Assembly: GCF_030506285.1 (NCBI RefSeq)
Contig: NZ_CP119422.1
Location: 6,125,501 to 6,189,500 of the forward strand
DNA: 64,000 bases
Source of the DNA: Catalinimonas niigatensis
Lineage (GTDB): Bacteria; Bacteroidota; Bacteroidia; Cytophagales; Cyclobacteriaceae
Direction: 5' to 3'
Below, one piece after another: positions 9,198 through 17,181 of this stretch. Within the stretch, counting starts at the first letter, position 1; every line of letters begins with the position of its first letter. Below the pieces are notes generated by a model. It worked only from the letters and a program-made list of their open reading frames with translations, did not search any database and was not told the origin of the DNA. Both the position numbers and the translations under genes were made by a program.

Positions 9198-10934
9198 ATG
9201 ATGTATAAAGTATTGAACAAAACATTCATCCTGGGTGTGCTCTACACTTGCATTTTTTTTGATCTGCCGGCCCAATCTACACGGATGAGCACCTATTGTA
9301 ATCCTATTAATATTGATTACACCTACATGATCTATAACGCACACAATGACCTTTCGTACCGTTCGGGAGCCGATCCTGCCGTGGTAGAATTCAGAGGAGA
9401 ATATTATATGTTTGTTACCCGGTCTATGGGCTACTGGCATTCTACGGATTTGCTCAACTGGACCTTCATCACACCTGAAAAATGGTACTTTCAGGGCTCA
9501 AATGCACCTGCTGCCCACAATTACAAAGATTCTCTGTTGTATGTCACCGGAGACCCTTCCGGCTCTATGAGCCTTCTTTACACCGATAGTCCAAAGCAAG
9601 GCGATTGGAAAGCGGTACCCGCTATTTTAAATGATCTTCAGGACCCTGCTTTCTTCATAGATGACGATGATCAGGCCTATATCTTTTGGGGCTCATCCAA
9701 TGTATATCCCATTCGGGGCAAAAAACTGGACAAAACACGTCGTTTCCGCCCTGCCGAAGAAACCATTGAACTCTTGGGTCTGAATGAAGAAGAGCATGGA
9801 TGGGAGCGTTTTGGAGAAAATCATTCCGATACTTTGGATGGCTACATTGAAGGTCCCTGGATGACCAAGTACAATGATAAATACTATCTCCAATATGCTG
9901 CGCCGGGAACAGAGTTTAATGTTTATGGCGATGGAGTATATACCAGCGATTCCCCTTTAGGACCCTATGAATATGCACCTAACAATCCTGTTTCCTATAA
10001 ACCGGGTGGCTTTGCCAATGGAGCCGGACATGGAAGTACAGTATTGGGTCCAAAGGGGCAGTATTGGCATTTTGGTTCAGTGGCGGTCTCTGTCAATGTA
10101 AACTGGGAACGGCGTATCGCCATGTATCCAACCTATTTTGATGAAGAAGGATTGATGTATGCCAATACTTCTTTTGGTGATTATCCGCATTATGCACCAG
10201 CCGTACCAGATAAAATGGGAGAATTTACCGGCTGGATGTTACTTTCCTATCAAAAACCGGTGAAGGCCTCTTCTTCCCAAGGTGAGTATGCTGCTGAGAA
10301 TATCGTGGATGAAAACATCAAAACATTCTGGCTGGCAGAAAACAACGGCGATCAGCAATGGATAGAGATTGATCTGCGCAATCCGGGGGAAATACATGCT
10401 ATACAAGTCAATTACCATGACTATGAATCAGATATGTACGGAAAGATTCCCGGCCTGTATCATAGATATGTGATTGAAGGTTCAGCCGATGGAGAAACCT
10501 GGTTGACGCTGGTAGACAGAAAAAATAGTTATAAAGATGTGCCTAACGATTATGTAGAATTGAGCACTCCACAAACGGTAAGATACATTCGCTACAAAAA
10601 TATCCATGTGCCTACACCTTACCTTGCTATCTCTGGCTTACGTGTTTTTGGCTTGGGACAAGGCAAAGTGCCAAGAAATGTAAAGAATCTTACTGTTACC
10701 CGTGATGAGGACCGACGTGATGCGATGATCCGCTGGAATGCACAAGAGGATAGTCAGGGTTATAATGTACGCTGGGGAATTGCTCCCGATAAATTATACA
10801 GCGCTTGGCTGGTGTATGACCAAAATTTTCTGGAATTGAAAAGTTTGACTGTAGATCAGGTATATTATTTTGCTGTGGAAGCTTTTAACGAAAATGGGCG
10901 ATCAAGCTTGAGCGAGACCATAAAAATAGAGTGA
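9198..10934 (+). CDS. GH43-like glycoside hydrolase with F5/8 type C and FN3 domains
   Basis: A 578-residue exported protein with a signal peptide ending near PAQS (residue 26). The catalytic part (about 50-330) is a five-bladed beta-propeller enzyme of GH43 type. The three acidic positions are visible: D59 in GADPAVVEF (base), D149 in LQDPAFF (pKa modulator) and E217 in IEGPW (acid). Residues about 350-480 match an F5/8 type C (discoidin) module, with AAENIVDENIKTFWLAE and QWIEIDL. The last 90 residues resemble a fibronectin type III domain. Family members cleave arabinosides, xylosides or galactosides; the substrate is not determinable. It diverges from the PSD1/DUF1501 operon and may share its polymer target. 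Confidence 0.8.
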   Translation: MMYKVLNKTFILGVLYTCIFFDLPAQSTRMSTYCNPINIDYTYMIYNAHNDLSYRSGADPAVVEFRGEYYMFVTRSMGYWHSTDLLNWTFITPEKWYFQGSNAPAAHNYKDSLLYVTGDPSGSMSLLYTDSPKQGDWKAVPAILNDLQDPAFFIDDDDQAYIFWGSSNVYPIRGKKLDKTRRFRPAEETIELLGLNEEEHGWERFGENHSDTLDGYIEGPWMTKYNDKYYLQYAAPGTEFNVYGDGVYTSDSPLGPYEYAPNNPVSYKPGGFANGAGHGSTVLGPKGQYWHFGSVAVSVNVNWERRIAMYPTYFDEEGLMYANTSFGDYPHYAPAVPDKMGEFTGWMLLSYQKPVKASSSQGEYAAENIVDENIKTFWLAENNGDQQWIEIDLRNPGEIHAIQVNYHDYESDMYGKIPGLYHRYVIEGSADGETWLTLVDRKNSYKDVPNDYVELSTPQTVRYIRYKNIHVPTPYLAISGLRVFGLGQGKVPRNVKNLTVTRDEDRRDAMIRWNAQEDSQGYNVRWGIAPDKLYSAWLVYDQNFLELKSLTVDQVYYFAVEAFNENGRSSLSETIKIE

Positions 10935-11041
10935 CTAAGTATCAAATTCCCTAAGATCCATTGTGATCTATTGAAAATAAGTTAATGCATGATTAATCCT
11001 TTCTCCCTGAGATAGTAGATGCTCTGTAGCTTCTGACTCAT

Positions 11042-11077
11042 AAAAAAAGAGGAAAGTCTGTAAGTACATTTCCTCTT
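11042..11077 (-). terminator. Rho-independent terminator of the carbonic anhydrase gene
   Basis: The arms AAGAGGAAA (11047-11055) and TTTCCTCTT (11069-11077) pair perfectly over 9 bp with a 13-base loop. Read on the minus strand the stem is followed by a run of seven T. It lies 36 bases past the carbonic anhydrase stop. Confidence 0.7.
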
Positions 11078-11112
11078 CATAATTTATCCGAATCAATAGA
11101 AACTATGCCTGC

Positions 11113-11766
11113 TTAAGCCTGAACCTGCTTTTTGGGACTATACTGATAAACTTCGTCCAGATGTTTGGAGGTGTTTTTGGTGAGGCCCAAGTCTTTGATC
11201 AATCCATCTTTCAAACTGTATACCCAACCGTGGATATAAGGAAATTCGCCTTTTTCCCATTCTTCCTGTATGAAAGATACCATGGAAAGGTTATTGATTT
11301 GCTCCTGTACATTCAACTCTACATATCGGTTTGCTCTTTCGGTTTCGTCATCAATGGCGTCCAACTCAGATTTATGCAAACGGTAAACATCTTTGATATG
11401 CACCAGCCAGTTGTCAAGGAAGCCGAACTTCTGGTTACTCATGGCTGCCATTACTCCGCCACATCCATAATGTCCACAAACAATAATGTGCTTTACTTTC
11501 AGGACTTTTACCGCATAGTTAACTACGCTCAACAAATTAGAATCGGTATGGACCACCATATTGGCAATGTTCCTTTGCACAAATATAGAGCCGGGCATGG
11601 AATTCGTGATTTCTGAAGCGGGTACCCTGCTATCAGCACAACCGATCCATAAATACTTTGGTGTTTGTCCCTGGGCCAGTTTGTCAAAAAAATCAGGAAT
11701 TTTTTGTTTGGTATTTTCAACCCACTCCTTGTTTCCTCTTAAAAGTTCTTGAAATGTTTCGCTCAT
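11113..11766 (-). CDS. Beta-class carbonic anhydrase
   Basis: A 217-residue cytoplasmic enzyme interconverting CO2 and bicarbonate. The zinc ligands and partner pair are all visible: Cys43, Asp45 and Arg47 in IGCADSRVP, then His99 and Cys102 in CGHYGCGG. The length and the PGSIFVQRNIANMV segment match the plant/E. coli Can-type clade. There is no signal peptide. It is a single-gene unit followed by a good terminator. It may supply bicarbonate for carboxylases; the gene context adds no more. Confidence 0.95.
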   Translation of the reverse strand: MSETFQELLRGNKEWVENTKQKIPDFFDKLAQGQTPKYLWIGCADSRVPASEITNSMPGSIFVQRNIANMVVHTDSNLLSVVNYAVKVLKVKHIIVCGHYGCGGVMAAMSNQKFGFLDNWLVHIKDVYRLHKSELDAIDDETERANRYVELNVQEQINNLSMVSFIQEEWEKGEFPYIHGWVYSLKDGLIKDLGLTKNTSKHLDEVYQYSPKKQVQA

Positions 11767-12205
11767 GTTTAATTTATTTTAAAGTTTACATTAGGTTCTA
11801 TGGAAGAGCAACAGTTTTATAAAATTAGTGATGAAGGCTATTGAATTACATCGTCAAAAAGTGAATCTGATAGCTTAATTCACAATGTAAGCCTACTTAC
11901 CTAATGGTTGAGATAATTCTCTACCGGATGATGCTGAAGCAATTTAAAAGAAATATAAACGGACTACAATTAATAGTGTTACTATTTACAGTTAATAATA
12001 TTACTATTATAGACTTATTTTGTTTAAAATAAGTGAGTTCGGGATTAAATTCAGAAAAAACCATGTCCACGGTAGCCGTCAGATAATAACTTCTAATCCA
12101 GGTAGAAACTTTTACTTCCAACAGTTCTCTGGTCATCTCTAAATAAAGATAAAAAAGGCTGCCTCATTTCTGAAACAGCCTTTTTTGATTCTGTAATATA
12201 CTTAT
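11767..12205. other. Intergenic region, AT-rich
   Basis: About 440 bases between the carbonic anhydrase start and the stop of the Q/E-rich secreted gene. It contains the latter's terminator at 12151-12186. A 71-codon minus-strand frame at 11921-12136 lacks any recognisable feature. I see no other element. Confidence 0.4.
12151..12186 (-). terminator. Terminator of the Q/E-rich secreted protein gene
   Basis: The arms AAAAAAGGCTG (12151-12161) and CAGCCTTTTTT (12176-12186) pair perfectly over 11 bp around a 14-base loop. On the minus strand it ends in six T. It starts 20 bases beyond the stop at 12206 and could work in both directions. Confidence 0.8.
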
Positions 12206-12733
12206 CTAGTTCTGAGTACTACTCATATCTAAATCTTTGGTGGCATACATCTCACCTTCCTCTGTTAAGTATAAGATTGAAGGCTTGTCCTCCTTCATAA
12301 CGCGAATCATATACAGAGTTTCAGGACCTACTTGTCCGGGATATATTTCATAAGCGTTCAAGTCCATCAGGACATCAATAGCTTCACCTGACAACTTATA
12401 AGCATTTTCAATGCTGGCTCCCTGGTAATCACTTTCACTTAAAGCCTGTTCTACTTCCTGAGGAAGCGCCGCTGTATCGAGTCTCTCAATACTTTGTCCT
12501 TGTATTGCCTGATTCTGCATGCTATCCTGCTGTTGCTGCTGACCATACTGTTCTGGCTGCTCTTGAGGATACTGCTCCTGTTGAGGCAGCTGCTCTTCCT
12601 GTTCCATAGGAAGGTCCTCTTGTTGCTCCTGAGGAATTTGTTCCTGTTCTTCCTGGGTTTGAGGAGTTACCTGTGCATGGGCAGCGAATAATGTTGCTGA
12701 TGCGAATCCGAGTGTTAATAAAATCTTTTTCAT
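12206..12733 (-). CDS. Secreted Q/E-rich protein with PepSY-like C-terminal domain
   Basis: A 175-residue protein with a clean signal peptide (cleavage after AHA, residue 20). Residues about 22-80 are low-complexity, dominated by Gln, Glu and Pro (blocks such as QEEQEQIPQEQQE). Residues about 82-175 look folded: LDTAALPQEVEQALSESDY, then a strand ending in AYKL, and IRVMKEDKPSILYLTEEGE near the end. The alternation of short helix and strands recalls PepSY/BLIP-like periplasmic domains of Bacteroidota. The ORF at 31072-31641 has the same two motifs, so they form a homologous pair. The function is unknown. Confidence 0.7.
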   Translation of the reverse strand: MKKILLTLGFASATLFAAHAQVTPQTQEEQEQIPQEQQEDLPMEQEEQLPQQEQYPQEQPEQYGQQQQQDSMQNQAIQGQSIERLDTAALPQEVEQALSESDYQGASIENAYKLSGEAIDVLMDLNAYEIYPGQVGPETLYMIRVMKEDKPSILYLTEEGEMYATKDLDMSSTQN

Positions 12734-13217
12734 AATTTTTTATTTTTAGGTTTTTTACTTTATGTTATATCAACTATAAGTGAAAAAATAAGGCCACACT
12801 ATTTTTATACGAGGTAATGTGTTGAACTTCAATGGGTTATAAATTATATATGGTATTATATTTTGAGAAAAGTGTGTAAGATAGGTAACACTATTGTGGA
12901 TTAAATGTCAATAATGGCTATCTAATCTTTTGGCAATCAATTTGTTATGGTTTATCTGCATTCTTTTCCCCTACCGGATTCAGATAATGCCATTGTTTTT
13001 GGGTTAATCTTCCATCGTTTGAAGCACACTGGCCTACTGCTAAATCATTTCAATCGAACAATTTTGTTACCCATACCTATAAAGAACAATTGTTGAGATT
13101 TAGAGGGGTGAGAGGATGATTAACAGTAAAGTAACCACTGCTATCCATGTATGAAGCTATCTATTAGCTGAAAAGAGAATTCCGGTGAAATTACCTTCGC
13201 CCAAAACGGTTACCCTT

Positions 13218-13271
13218 ATGAATAAAATTATAAGTCTGTGGAGTTGGTCATCTCTCCACATTTTTGGGTAA
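13218..13271 (+). other. Possible leader peptide overlapping a terminator hairpin
   Basis: A 17-codon frame starts at ATG 13218 and would make MNKIISLWSWSSLHIFG. Its second half overlaps a hairpin with arms TGTGGAG (13237-13243) and CTCCACA (13254-13260), followed by five T. A TACCTTCG element lies 19 bases upstream. The layout resembles an attenuator, with two Trp codons just before the loop. The downstream gene is not a Trp gene, so the idea is weak and a plain terminator of a short transcript fits as well. Confidence 0.25.
13237..13265 (+). terminator. Terminator-like hairpin in the mbl upstream region
   Basis: A perfect 7-bp stem (13237-13243 with 13254-13260), a 10-base loop and a T5 tail on the plus strand. 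It lies 110 bases upstream of the MBL hydrolase start and overlaps the possible leader peptide frame. Confidence 0.45.
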
Positions 13272-13375
13272 CTTTAGAGAAGTTGTTATGGTTATCTGCT
13301 ACCTGGATTGATATTTTACCGGAGTTGAAACATCTGCAATATCTATAGAGTTATTTTTTGAAAATTACCTAACCT

Positions 13376-14122
13376 ATGAAACATTTACTATTTGCAAGTC
13401 TGCTATTGAGCAGCACTGTGCTGTGGGCACAAGACAAAATTTCTACTGATCAGGGTGAACTAACCATCAACCCCGTACTTCATAGTACGATGGTACTGGA
13501 GTGGGATGGAATGACAATTTATATAGATCCCTATGGTGGTCAAGCGTCTTTTTCAGAGTATGATACGCCTGATCTGGTTTTGATTACGGACATTCATGGC
13601 GATCATATGAATGCAGAAACATTATCTGCCTTAGACCTTTCTAATACCGAACTGATTGCACCTCAGGCTGTCATAGATGAGTTGGGAGACATCAAATTCA
13701 AAAAAACACATGCCTTAGCCAATGGAGAAGAAACCGACTGGAAATCTATTGGCGTAGAGGCGGTACCCATGTACAACCTGCCAGAAACCGATGATTCACG
13801 TCATCCCAAAGGTAGGGGCAATGGCTACATCCTTACTCTGGGTGGCAAGCGGGTGTACATCTCCGGTGATACAGAAGATACTCCTGAAATGCGTGCGCTG
13901 GAAAATGTTGATGTAGCTTTTGTCTGTATGAACCAGCCATATACTATGGATGTGGAGCAGGCCGCCGATGCTGTTTTGGAGTTTAAACCTGCTATCGTAT
14001 ATCCGTTTCACTTCCGGGGTGGCGGAGGACAATTTAGCGATGTAGAGGAATTTAAAAAGCTGGTGAATGAAGGTGATGAGGATATAGAAGTACGTTTGGG
14101 TGAGTGGTATCCAGCTAATTGA
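13376..14122 (+). CDS. Exported MBL-fold metallo-hydrolase (UlaG-like)
   Basis: A 248-residue protein with a signal peptide cleaved near WAQ (residue 19). The metallo-beta-lactamase-fold motif appears as DIHGDHMN, with the other ligands expected in ISGDTEDTPE and in PFHFRGGGGQF near the C-terminus. The short length and motif order suit the COG2220 / L-ascorbate lactonase-like branch, which is usually cytoplasmic, so export is notable. The natural substrate is unknown. The gene stands alone, with a terminator just after it. Confidence 0.8.
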   Translation: MKHLLFASLLLSSTVLWAQDKISTDQGELTINPVLHSTMVLEWDGMTIYIDPYGGQASFSEYDTPDLVLITDIHGDHMNAETLSALDLSNTELIAPQAVIDELGDIKFKKTHALANGEETDWKSIGVEAVPMYNLPETDDSRHPKGRGNGYILTLGGKRVYISGDTEDTPEMRALENVDVAFVCMNQPYTMDVEQAADAVLEFKPAIVYPFHFRGGGGQFSDVEEFKKLVNEGDEDIEVRLGEWYPAN

Positions 14123-14148
14123 GTTGTAGATAAGTAAAAAGATAGTAG

Positions 14149-14181
14149 CCCTCTGAATTGTTGAATTTAGAGGGATTTTTT
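14149..14181 (+). terminator. Terminator of the MBL hydrolase gene
   Basis: The arms CCCTCT (14149-14154) and AGAGGG (14169-14174) pair, extended inward by AATT/AATT, with T6 right after. It starts 26 bases past the stop. Confidence 0.7.
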
Positions 14182-14376
14182 GTGCTTACTGAAGACTGTC
14201 TCTCATTCCGGCAAATAATGTGCACCTTTCCTCCCTCAGCAACGTACCAAACTGTCAAGTGAATTTTGCTGTAAAGGTTCATTTTGAGAGATTATTTCTA
14301 ATGGTTTTTTATCTTTGTCCCGAAATTTAGATTTCATTTTTTTGCCTGAGATATATAATCAATTTAAGTCCATTAC

Positions 14377-15594
14377 ATGACCATCCAACGGAGAGCAATT
14401 CTATTGTTCATTTTTTGTGTATGCCATTACCAAACCGCAATAGCCTTTCAGCGTGAAGAAGGTATAGAAAAAGACTCACTTACTACGCAAGTTGAGTATA
14501 CCTCAAGAGGGTTTCAGTTTACCGATGCCAAGGAAAAATTTCAGCTTCAGATCGGAGGCAGGCTACAGTTCAGGTTTGCCACCCCCGGAGATCAGGACCC
14601 GATTACTTTTGATGATTTTGCCGAAGAACGAGAAAATGTGTTTAAAATTAACCGGGCACGATTAAAAGTAGGAGGGTATACTTTCAAACCCTGGCTGAAA
14701 TATTATTTTGAGTATGAATTGGGAGCTTCCAGGCTATTGGACTTTAGAGTGATGGTAGAAAAATGGCCTTGGTTAAGTTTTAAACTGGGACAATGGAAAA
14801 CAGAATACACAAGAGAAAGGGTGATCTCCAGTGGAAGACAACAAATGATGGAGCGTTCTATCCTGAACCGCCCTTTTACCCTGGATCGGCAGCAAGGTAT
14901 TTCTGTATATGGTCATATCAAACAATCAAAACTAGCAGATTTTAATTATCATCTTTCCATACTCACAGGTACGGGTATCAACGCCCGTGAAAATGATGAC
15001 GAAAACCTGTTGTACACTGCCCGCTTGCAATGGAATTTCTTAGGCGAAGCTGTTCCTATGACTGGTTCGGATCTGGAACACCGGGAAAAACCGATTGCCT
15101 CAGTGGCTATGGCAGGGGCGACCAACACCAGCCAGTATACCCGCTTTTCATCTGCCGGTGGTGGAAGTCTGGTGGGTTTTGAAGACGGTATTCCCGGGCA
15201 ATATACCAATGATCAATGGTTATTGGAAACCGCCCTGATGTACCGTTCCTTCAGTTGGCATAGTGAGTTTCATATAAAAAATGTCCGTGACCATGTGAAT
15301 ACGTATACCCAGCGTTTGCGAGGATCTTTCTGGCAGGCTGGCTATGTTTTGAACCATCAGGCAGGAGAAGGTCGCCCCTTATTTGAAGTTGCAGCTCGCT
15401 ACGCCATATTCAGGCCTGATTTACAATTGCCTAAAAACGAAGAAGAAGAGATTTCAGTAGCATTGAATTGTTTTTTTAACGAACATCTAAACAAATTGAC
15501 TGCTGATCTGACTTTTTTTGAATTTGAAGAAAGGTCTCTCAATTTAGAAGCCCAAGGCTGGAGATTTAGGGTGCAGTATGAAGTGTCATTTTAA
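14377..15594 (+). CDS. Outer-membrane porin, phosphate-selective porin O/P family
   Basis: A 405-residue protein with a signal peptide ending near AIAFQ. The mature protein is rich in alternating aromatic/polar beta strands and ends in a strand with terminal Phe (RFRVQYEVSF), as expected for an outer-membrane beta barrel. Segments such as GGRLQFRF near the start, FKINRARLKVGGYTFKPWLKYYFEYELG, and WLSFKLGQWKTEYTRER are typical of the OprO/OprP-like family in Bacteroidota. The solute is not clear; family members carry phosphate, polyphosphate or other anions. The next gene begins within about 20 bases. Confidence 0.8.
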   Translation: MTIQRRAILLFIFCVCHYQTAIAFQREEGIEKDSLTTQVEYTSRGFQFTDAKEKFQLQIGGRLQFRFATPGDQDPITFDDFAEERENVFKINRARLKVGGYTFKPWLKYYFEYELGASRLLDFRVMVEKWPWLSFKLGQWKTEYTRERVISSGRQQMMERSILNRPFTLDRQQGISVYGHIKQSKLADFNYHLSILTGTGINARENDDENLLYTARLQWNFLGEAVPMTGSDLEHREKPIASVAMAGATNTSQYTRFSSAGGGSLVGFEDGIPGQYTNDQWLLETALMYRSFSWHSEFHIKNVRDHVNTYTQRLRGSFWQAGYVLNHQAGEGRPLFEVAARYAIFRPDLQLPKNEEEEISVALNCFFNEHLNKLTADLTFFEFEERSLNLEAQGWRFRVQYEVSF

Positions 15595-15613
15595 AAATAA
15601 TAAAAGGGATATA

Positions 15614-16102
15614 ATGAAACATCAGGAGCCGTATATCGTGCAGTATGTAGGTTTTCAGACCGGCCTGGATGAAGACACCTTTTTGCAGAGCTGGAAACCC
15701 TTTGCTACCAGCTTTAAATCTGCCGGGATCAGGCAAATTGACATCTACACTGTAGAAAACAAAGATATACTCACCTACATTGCCCGCAATGTGTGGCCGA
15801 CAGAAGCTTATCTGAAAAACTTTCCTTCAGGAGTACCAGGTGCTGCGCGTACCCAGGATGTTAACGTATTACAGTTTGGCGGCTATGAATTGCGCCAAGA
15901 AGAAACAGAGAAGCCGGAGCATATGACACTCATTTTTCAGAGAGAAGAAAAACCCCTGAAAGAAAAGGGAGTAATCACACGCCTGCGCATTACTGAGAAA
16001 GTGCCTTTCAAACAGATCCTTGTACTGCGTAATGCTTCTACAGATGAACCTTCCACCAATGAGCAACTGGTATTTAGCTGTAGCCATCTGAAAAGCCTTT
16101 AA
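15614..16102 (+). CDS. Hypothetical protein, co-transcribed with the porin
   Basis: A 162-residue protein. I choose ATG 15614 because AAAAGGG lies just upstream and the product then opens with MKHQEPYIVQYVGFQTGLDEDTF; a longer frame starts at 15578 inside the porin gene. The N-terminal 95 residues have the strand-helix-strand look of a dimeric alpha-beta barrel (for example NIPSNAP or EthD-like), with a later part of mainly short beta strands. There is no signal peptide or cysteine-metal motif. I do not recognise the family. Its stop is 20 bases past the porin stop plus one gene length, in the same operon. Confidence 0.55.
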   Translation: MKHQEPYIVQYVGFQTGLDEDTFLQSWKPFATSFKSAGIRQIDIYTVENKDILTYIARNVWPTEAYLKNFPSGVPGAARTQDVNVLQFGGYELRQEETEKPEHMTLIFQREEKPLKEKGVITRLRITEKVPFKQILVLRNASTDEPSTNEQLVFSCSHLKSL

Positions 16103-16107
16103 TATCT

Positions 16108-16725
16108 CTACTGTACCGAGCTTTTATACATCCTAAAAAATAAGAAAGGGAGAAAGCCAAAAGCAAAGAGCAATACGCCTACTGCAAAAATGACATTGGC
16201 ACCCATGAGGTGTAACAGCTTGAAGACAACCCCCAGGCCGGTAAGAAAAGCACTGGCAAAGCCTAAAATGAGCTTCAGCCTTTCGGAAAGCACCTGACTG
16301 ATATTAACTTTATAGCGATCAAAGGCCAGCATGGGCACAAATAGGAGTACCAATGCCAGGAATCCGTAGTTGAACAAATTATGTCCTCCCGGCAAGTGGA
16401 GCAGTGTCATCAGCCAGCCAATACTTACACTGATAGAGGCTAATAAACCGATCGCATACATGAGCTTTTTCATACGTATAATTTTAGTAAAATTTAACAG
16501 AAATAAGGTCTCTCTTTGAATTTCATCCAATCCGTTGGGGCAGACTTGTTCTAAAGATTTGGTGTAGGCCTCATCAAAACTCAGCCCCTTAGCCATTTCA
16601 TACTCCACTACGCAGCACAGATGATCCAGTAGGTCTTCTTTCAAACTATCCAGGGTGATACCTGACTTTTCAATAGCTTCTCTTATGTAATCTACCTGCT
16701 CTTCCGATAATCTCATGAAACCCAT
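16108..16725 (-). CDS. Four-TM membrane protein with HAAS-like N-terminus, PadR partner
   Basis: A 205-residue protein. Residues 1-75 are a helical soluble part (SLKEDLLDHLCCVVEYEMAKGLSFDEAYTKSL) resembling the HAAS/DUF1700-type N-terminal helices of proteins paired with PadR regulators. After that come four hydrophobic segments (about 92-108, 118-133, 150-170 and 176-195). Its first 13 bases overlap the end of the PadR gene, so the two are translationally coupled. By analogy with other PadR/HAAS pairs it may be a membrane target or signal partner of the regulator. The family name is inference. Confidence 0.6.
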   Translation of the reverse strand: MGFMRLSEEQVDYIREAIEKSGITLDSLKEDLLDHLCCVVEYEMAKGLSFDEAYTKSLEQVCPNGLDEIQRETLFLLNFTKIIRMKKLMYAIGLLASISVSIGWLMTLLHLPGGHNLFNYGFLALVLLFVPMLAFDRYKVNISQVLSERLKLILGFASAFLTGLGVVFKLLHLMGANVIFAVGVLLFAFGFLPFLFFRMYKSSVQ

Positions 16726-17057
16726 GTATTGAATTGGGGAAAAACAATATGCTGTATCGTTTTCAGAAATTCCTGTAATTCGGCAAACTGCACTTCCTTC
16801 TGTACCTGTCCTTGCGGTGTCAGTTTATAGTACTTACGAACCCGCTTGCCGAGATATACTTTTTCTACATCCACCAATCCATCATCCAATAGTTTATGCA
16901 GTGCCGGATAAAGCGACCCCTCCTTGATGAGGATTTTTCCGTCAGAAATTTCTTTCACCCTTTGGGTAATCTCATAACCATACATCTTACCTTCATCGGC
17001 CAGCAGTTTGAGGATAATGGTAGTCAGGGTACCTTTGATCAGTTCGGTTGAATTCAT
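16713..17057 (-). CDS. PadR family transcriptional regulator
   Basis: A 114-residue winged-helix repressor. The PadR signature is visible: LKGTLTTIILKLLADEGKMYGYEI at the start, then KEGSLYPALHKL and the wing with RKYYKLTPQG. These are the best conserved segments of the family. The upstream region (17080-17102) has a 7-bp-arm inverted repeat 22 bases before the start, a likely self-binding site. It heads an operon with the overlapping four-TM gene. The effector is unknown. Confidence 0.9.
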   Translation of the reverse strand: MNSTELIKGTLTTIILKLLADEGKMYGYEITQRVKEISDGKILIKEGSLYPALHKLLDDGLVDVEKVYLGKRVRKYYKLTPQGQVQKEVQFAELQEFLKTIQHIVFPQFNTWVS

Positions 17058-17079
17058 GGCTTAATATACAAAGTTTTAC

Positions 17080-17102
17080 AATACATCAAAATTCTATGTA
17101 TT
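17080..17102 (-). promoter_or_regulatory. Inverted repeat upstream of padR (possible operator)
   Basis: The arms AATACAT (17080-17086) and ATGTATT (17096-17102) are perfect over 7 bp with a 9-base spacer. The site sits 22 bases before the PadR start, where self-repression would occur. Function is inferred. Confidence 0.4.
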
Positions 17103-17130
17103 AATTTTTTCTGAGAAATATTTCAAAGCA

Positions 17131-17160
17131 TTTGCTGAACACCGAATCTTATTACCTTTG
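17131..17160 (+). promoter_or_regulatory. proB promoter (-33 TTTG, -7 TACCTTTG)
   Basis: TTTG at 17131-17134 and TACCTTTG at 17153-17160 are spaced by 18 bases, a good match to the Bacteroidota housekeeping promoter. The proB start codon is 22 bases downstream. Confidence 0.65.
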
Positions 17161-17181
17161 CTCAGTAAAAATCTCTAAGCA

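Larger units (their letters stand above)
12734..13375. other. Long divergent intergenic region with possible leader ORF
   Basis: About 640 bases lie between the divergent secreted-protein and MBL-hydrolase genes. The region is AT-rich. It holds a TACCTTCG promoter-like element (13192-13199), a 17-codon frame (13218-13271) and a terminator-like hairpin (13237-13265). No other open frame or repeat is convincing. Confidence 0.4.

Noticed and set aside
11921-12136. 71-codon minus-strand frame
   Set aside because: No recognisable motif, poor residue composition toward its end, and placed just past the terminator of the neighbouring gene. Not supported as a gene.
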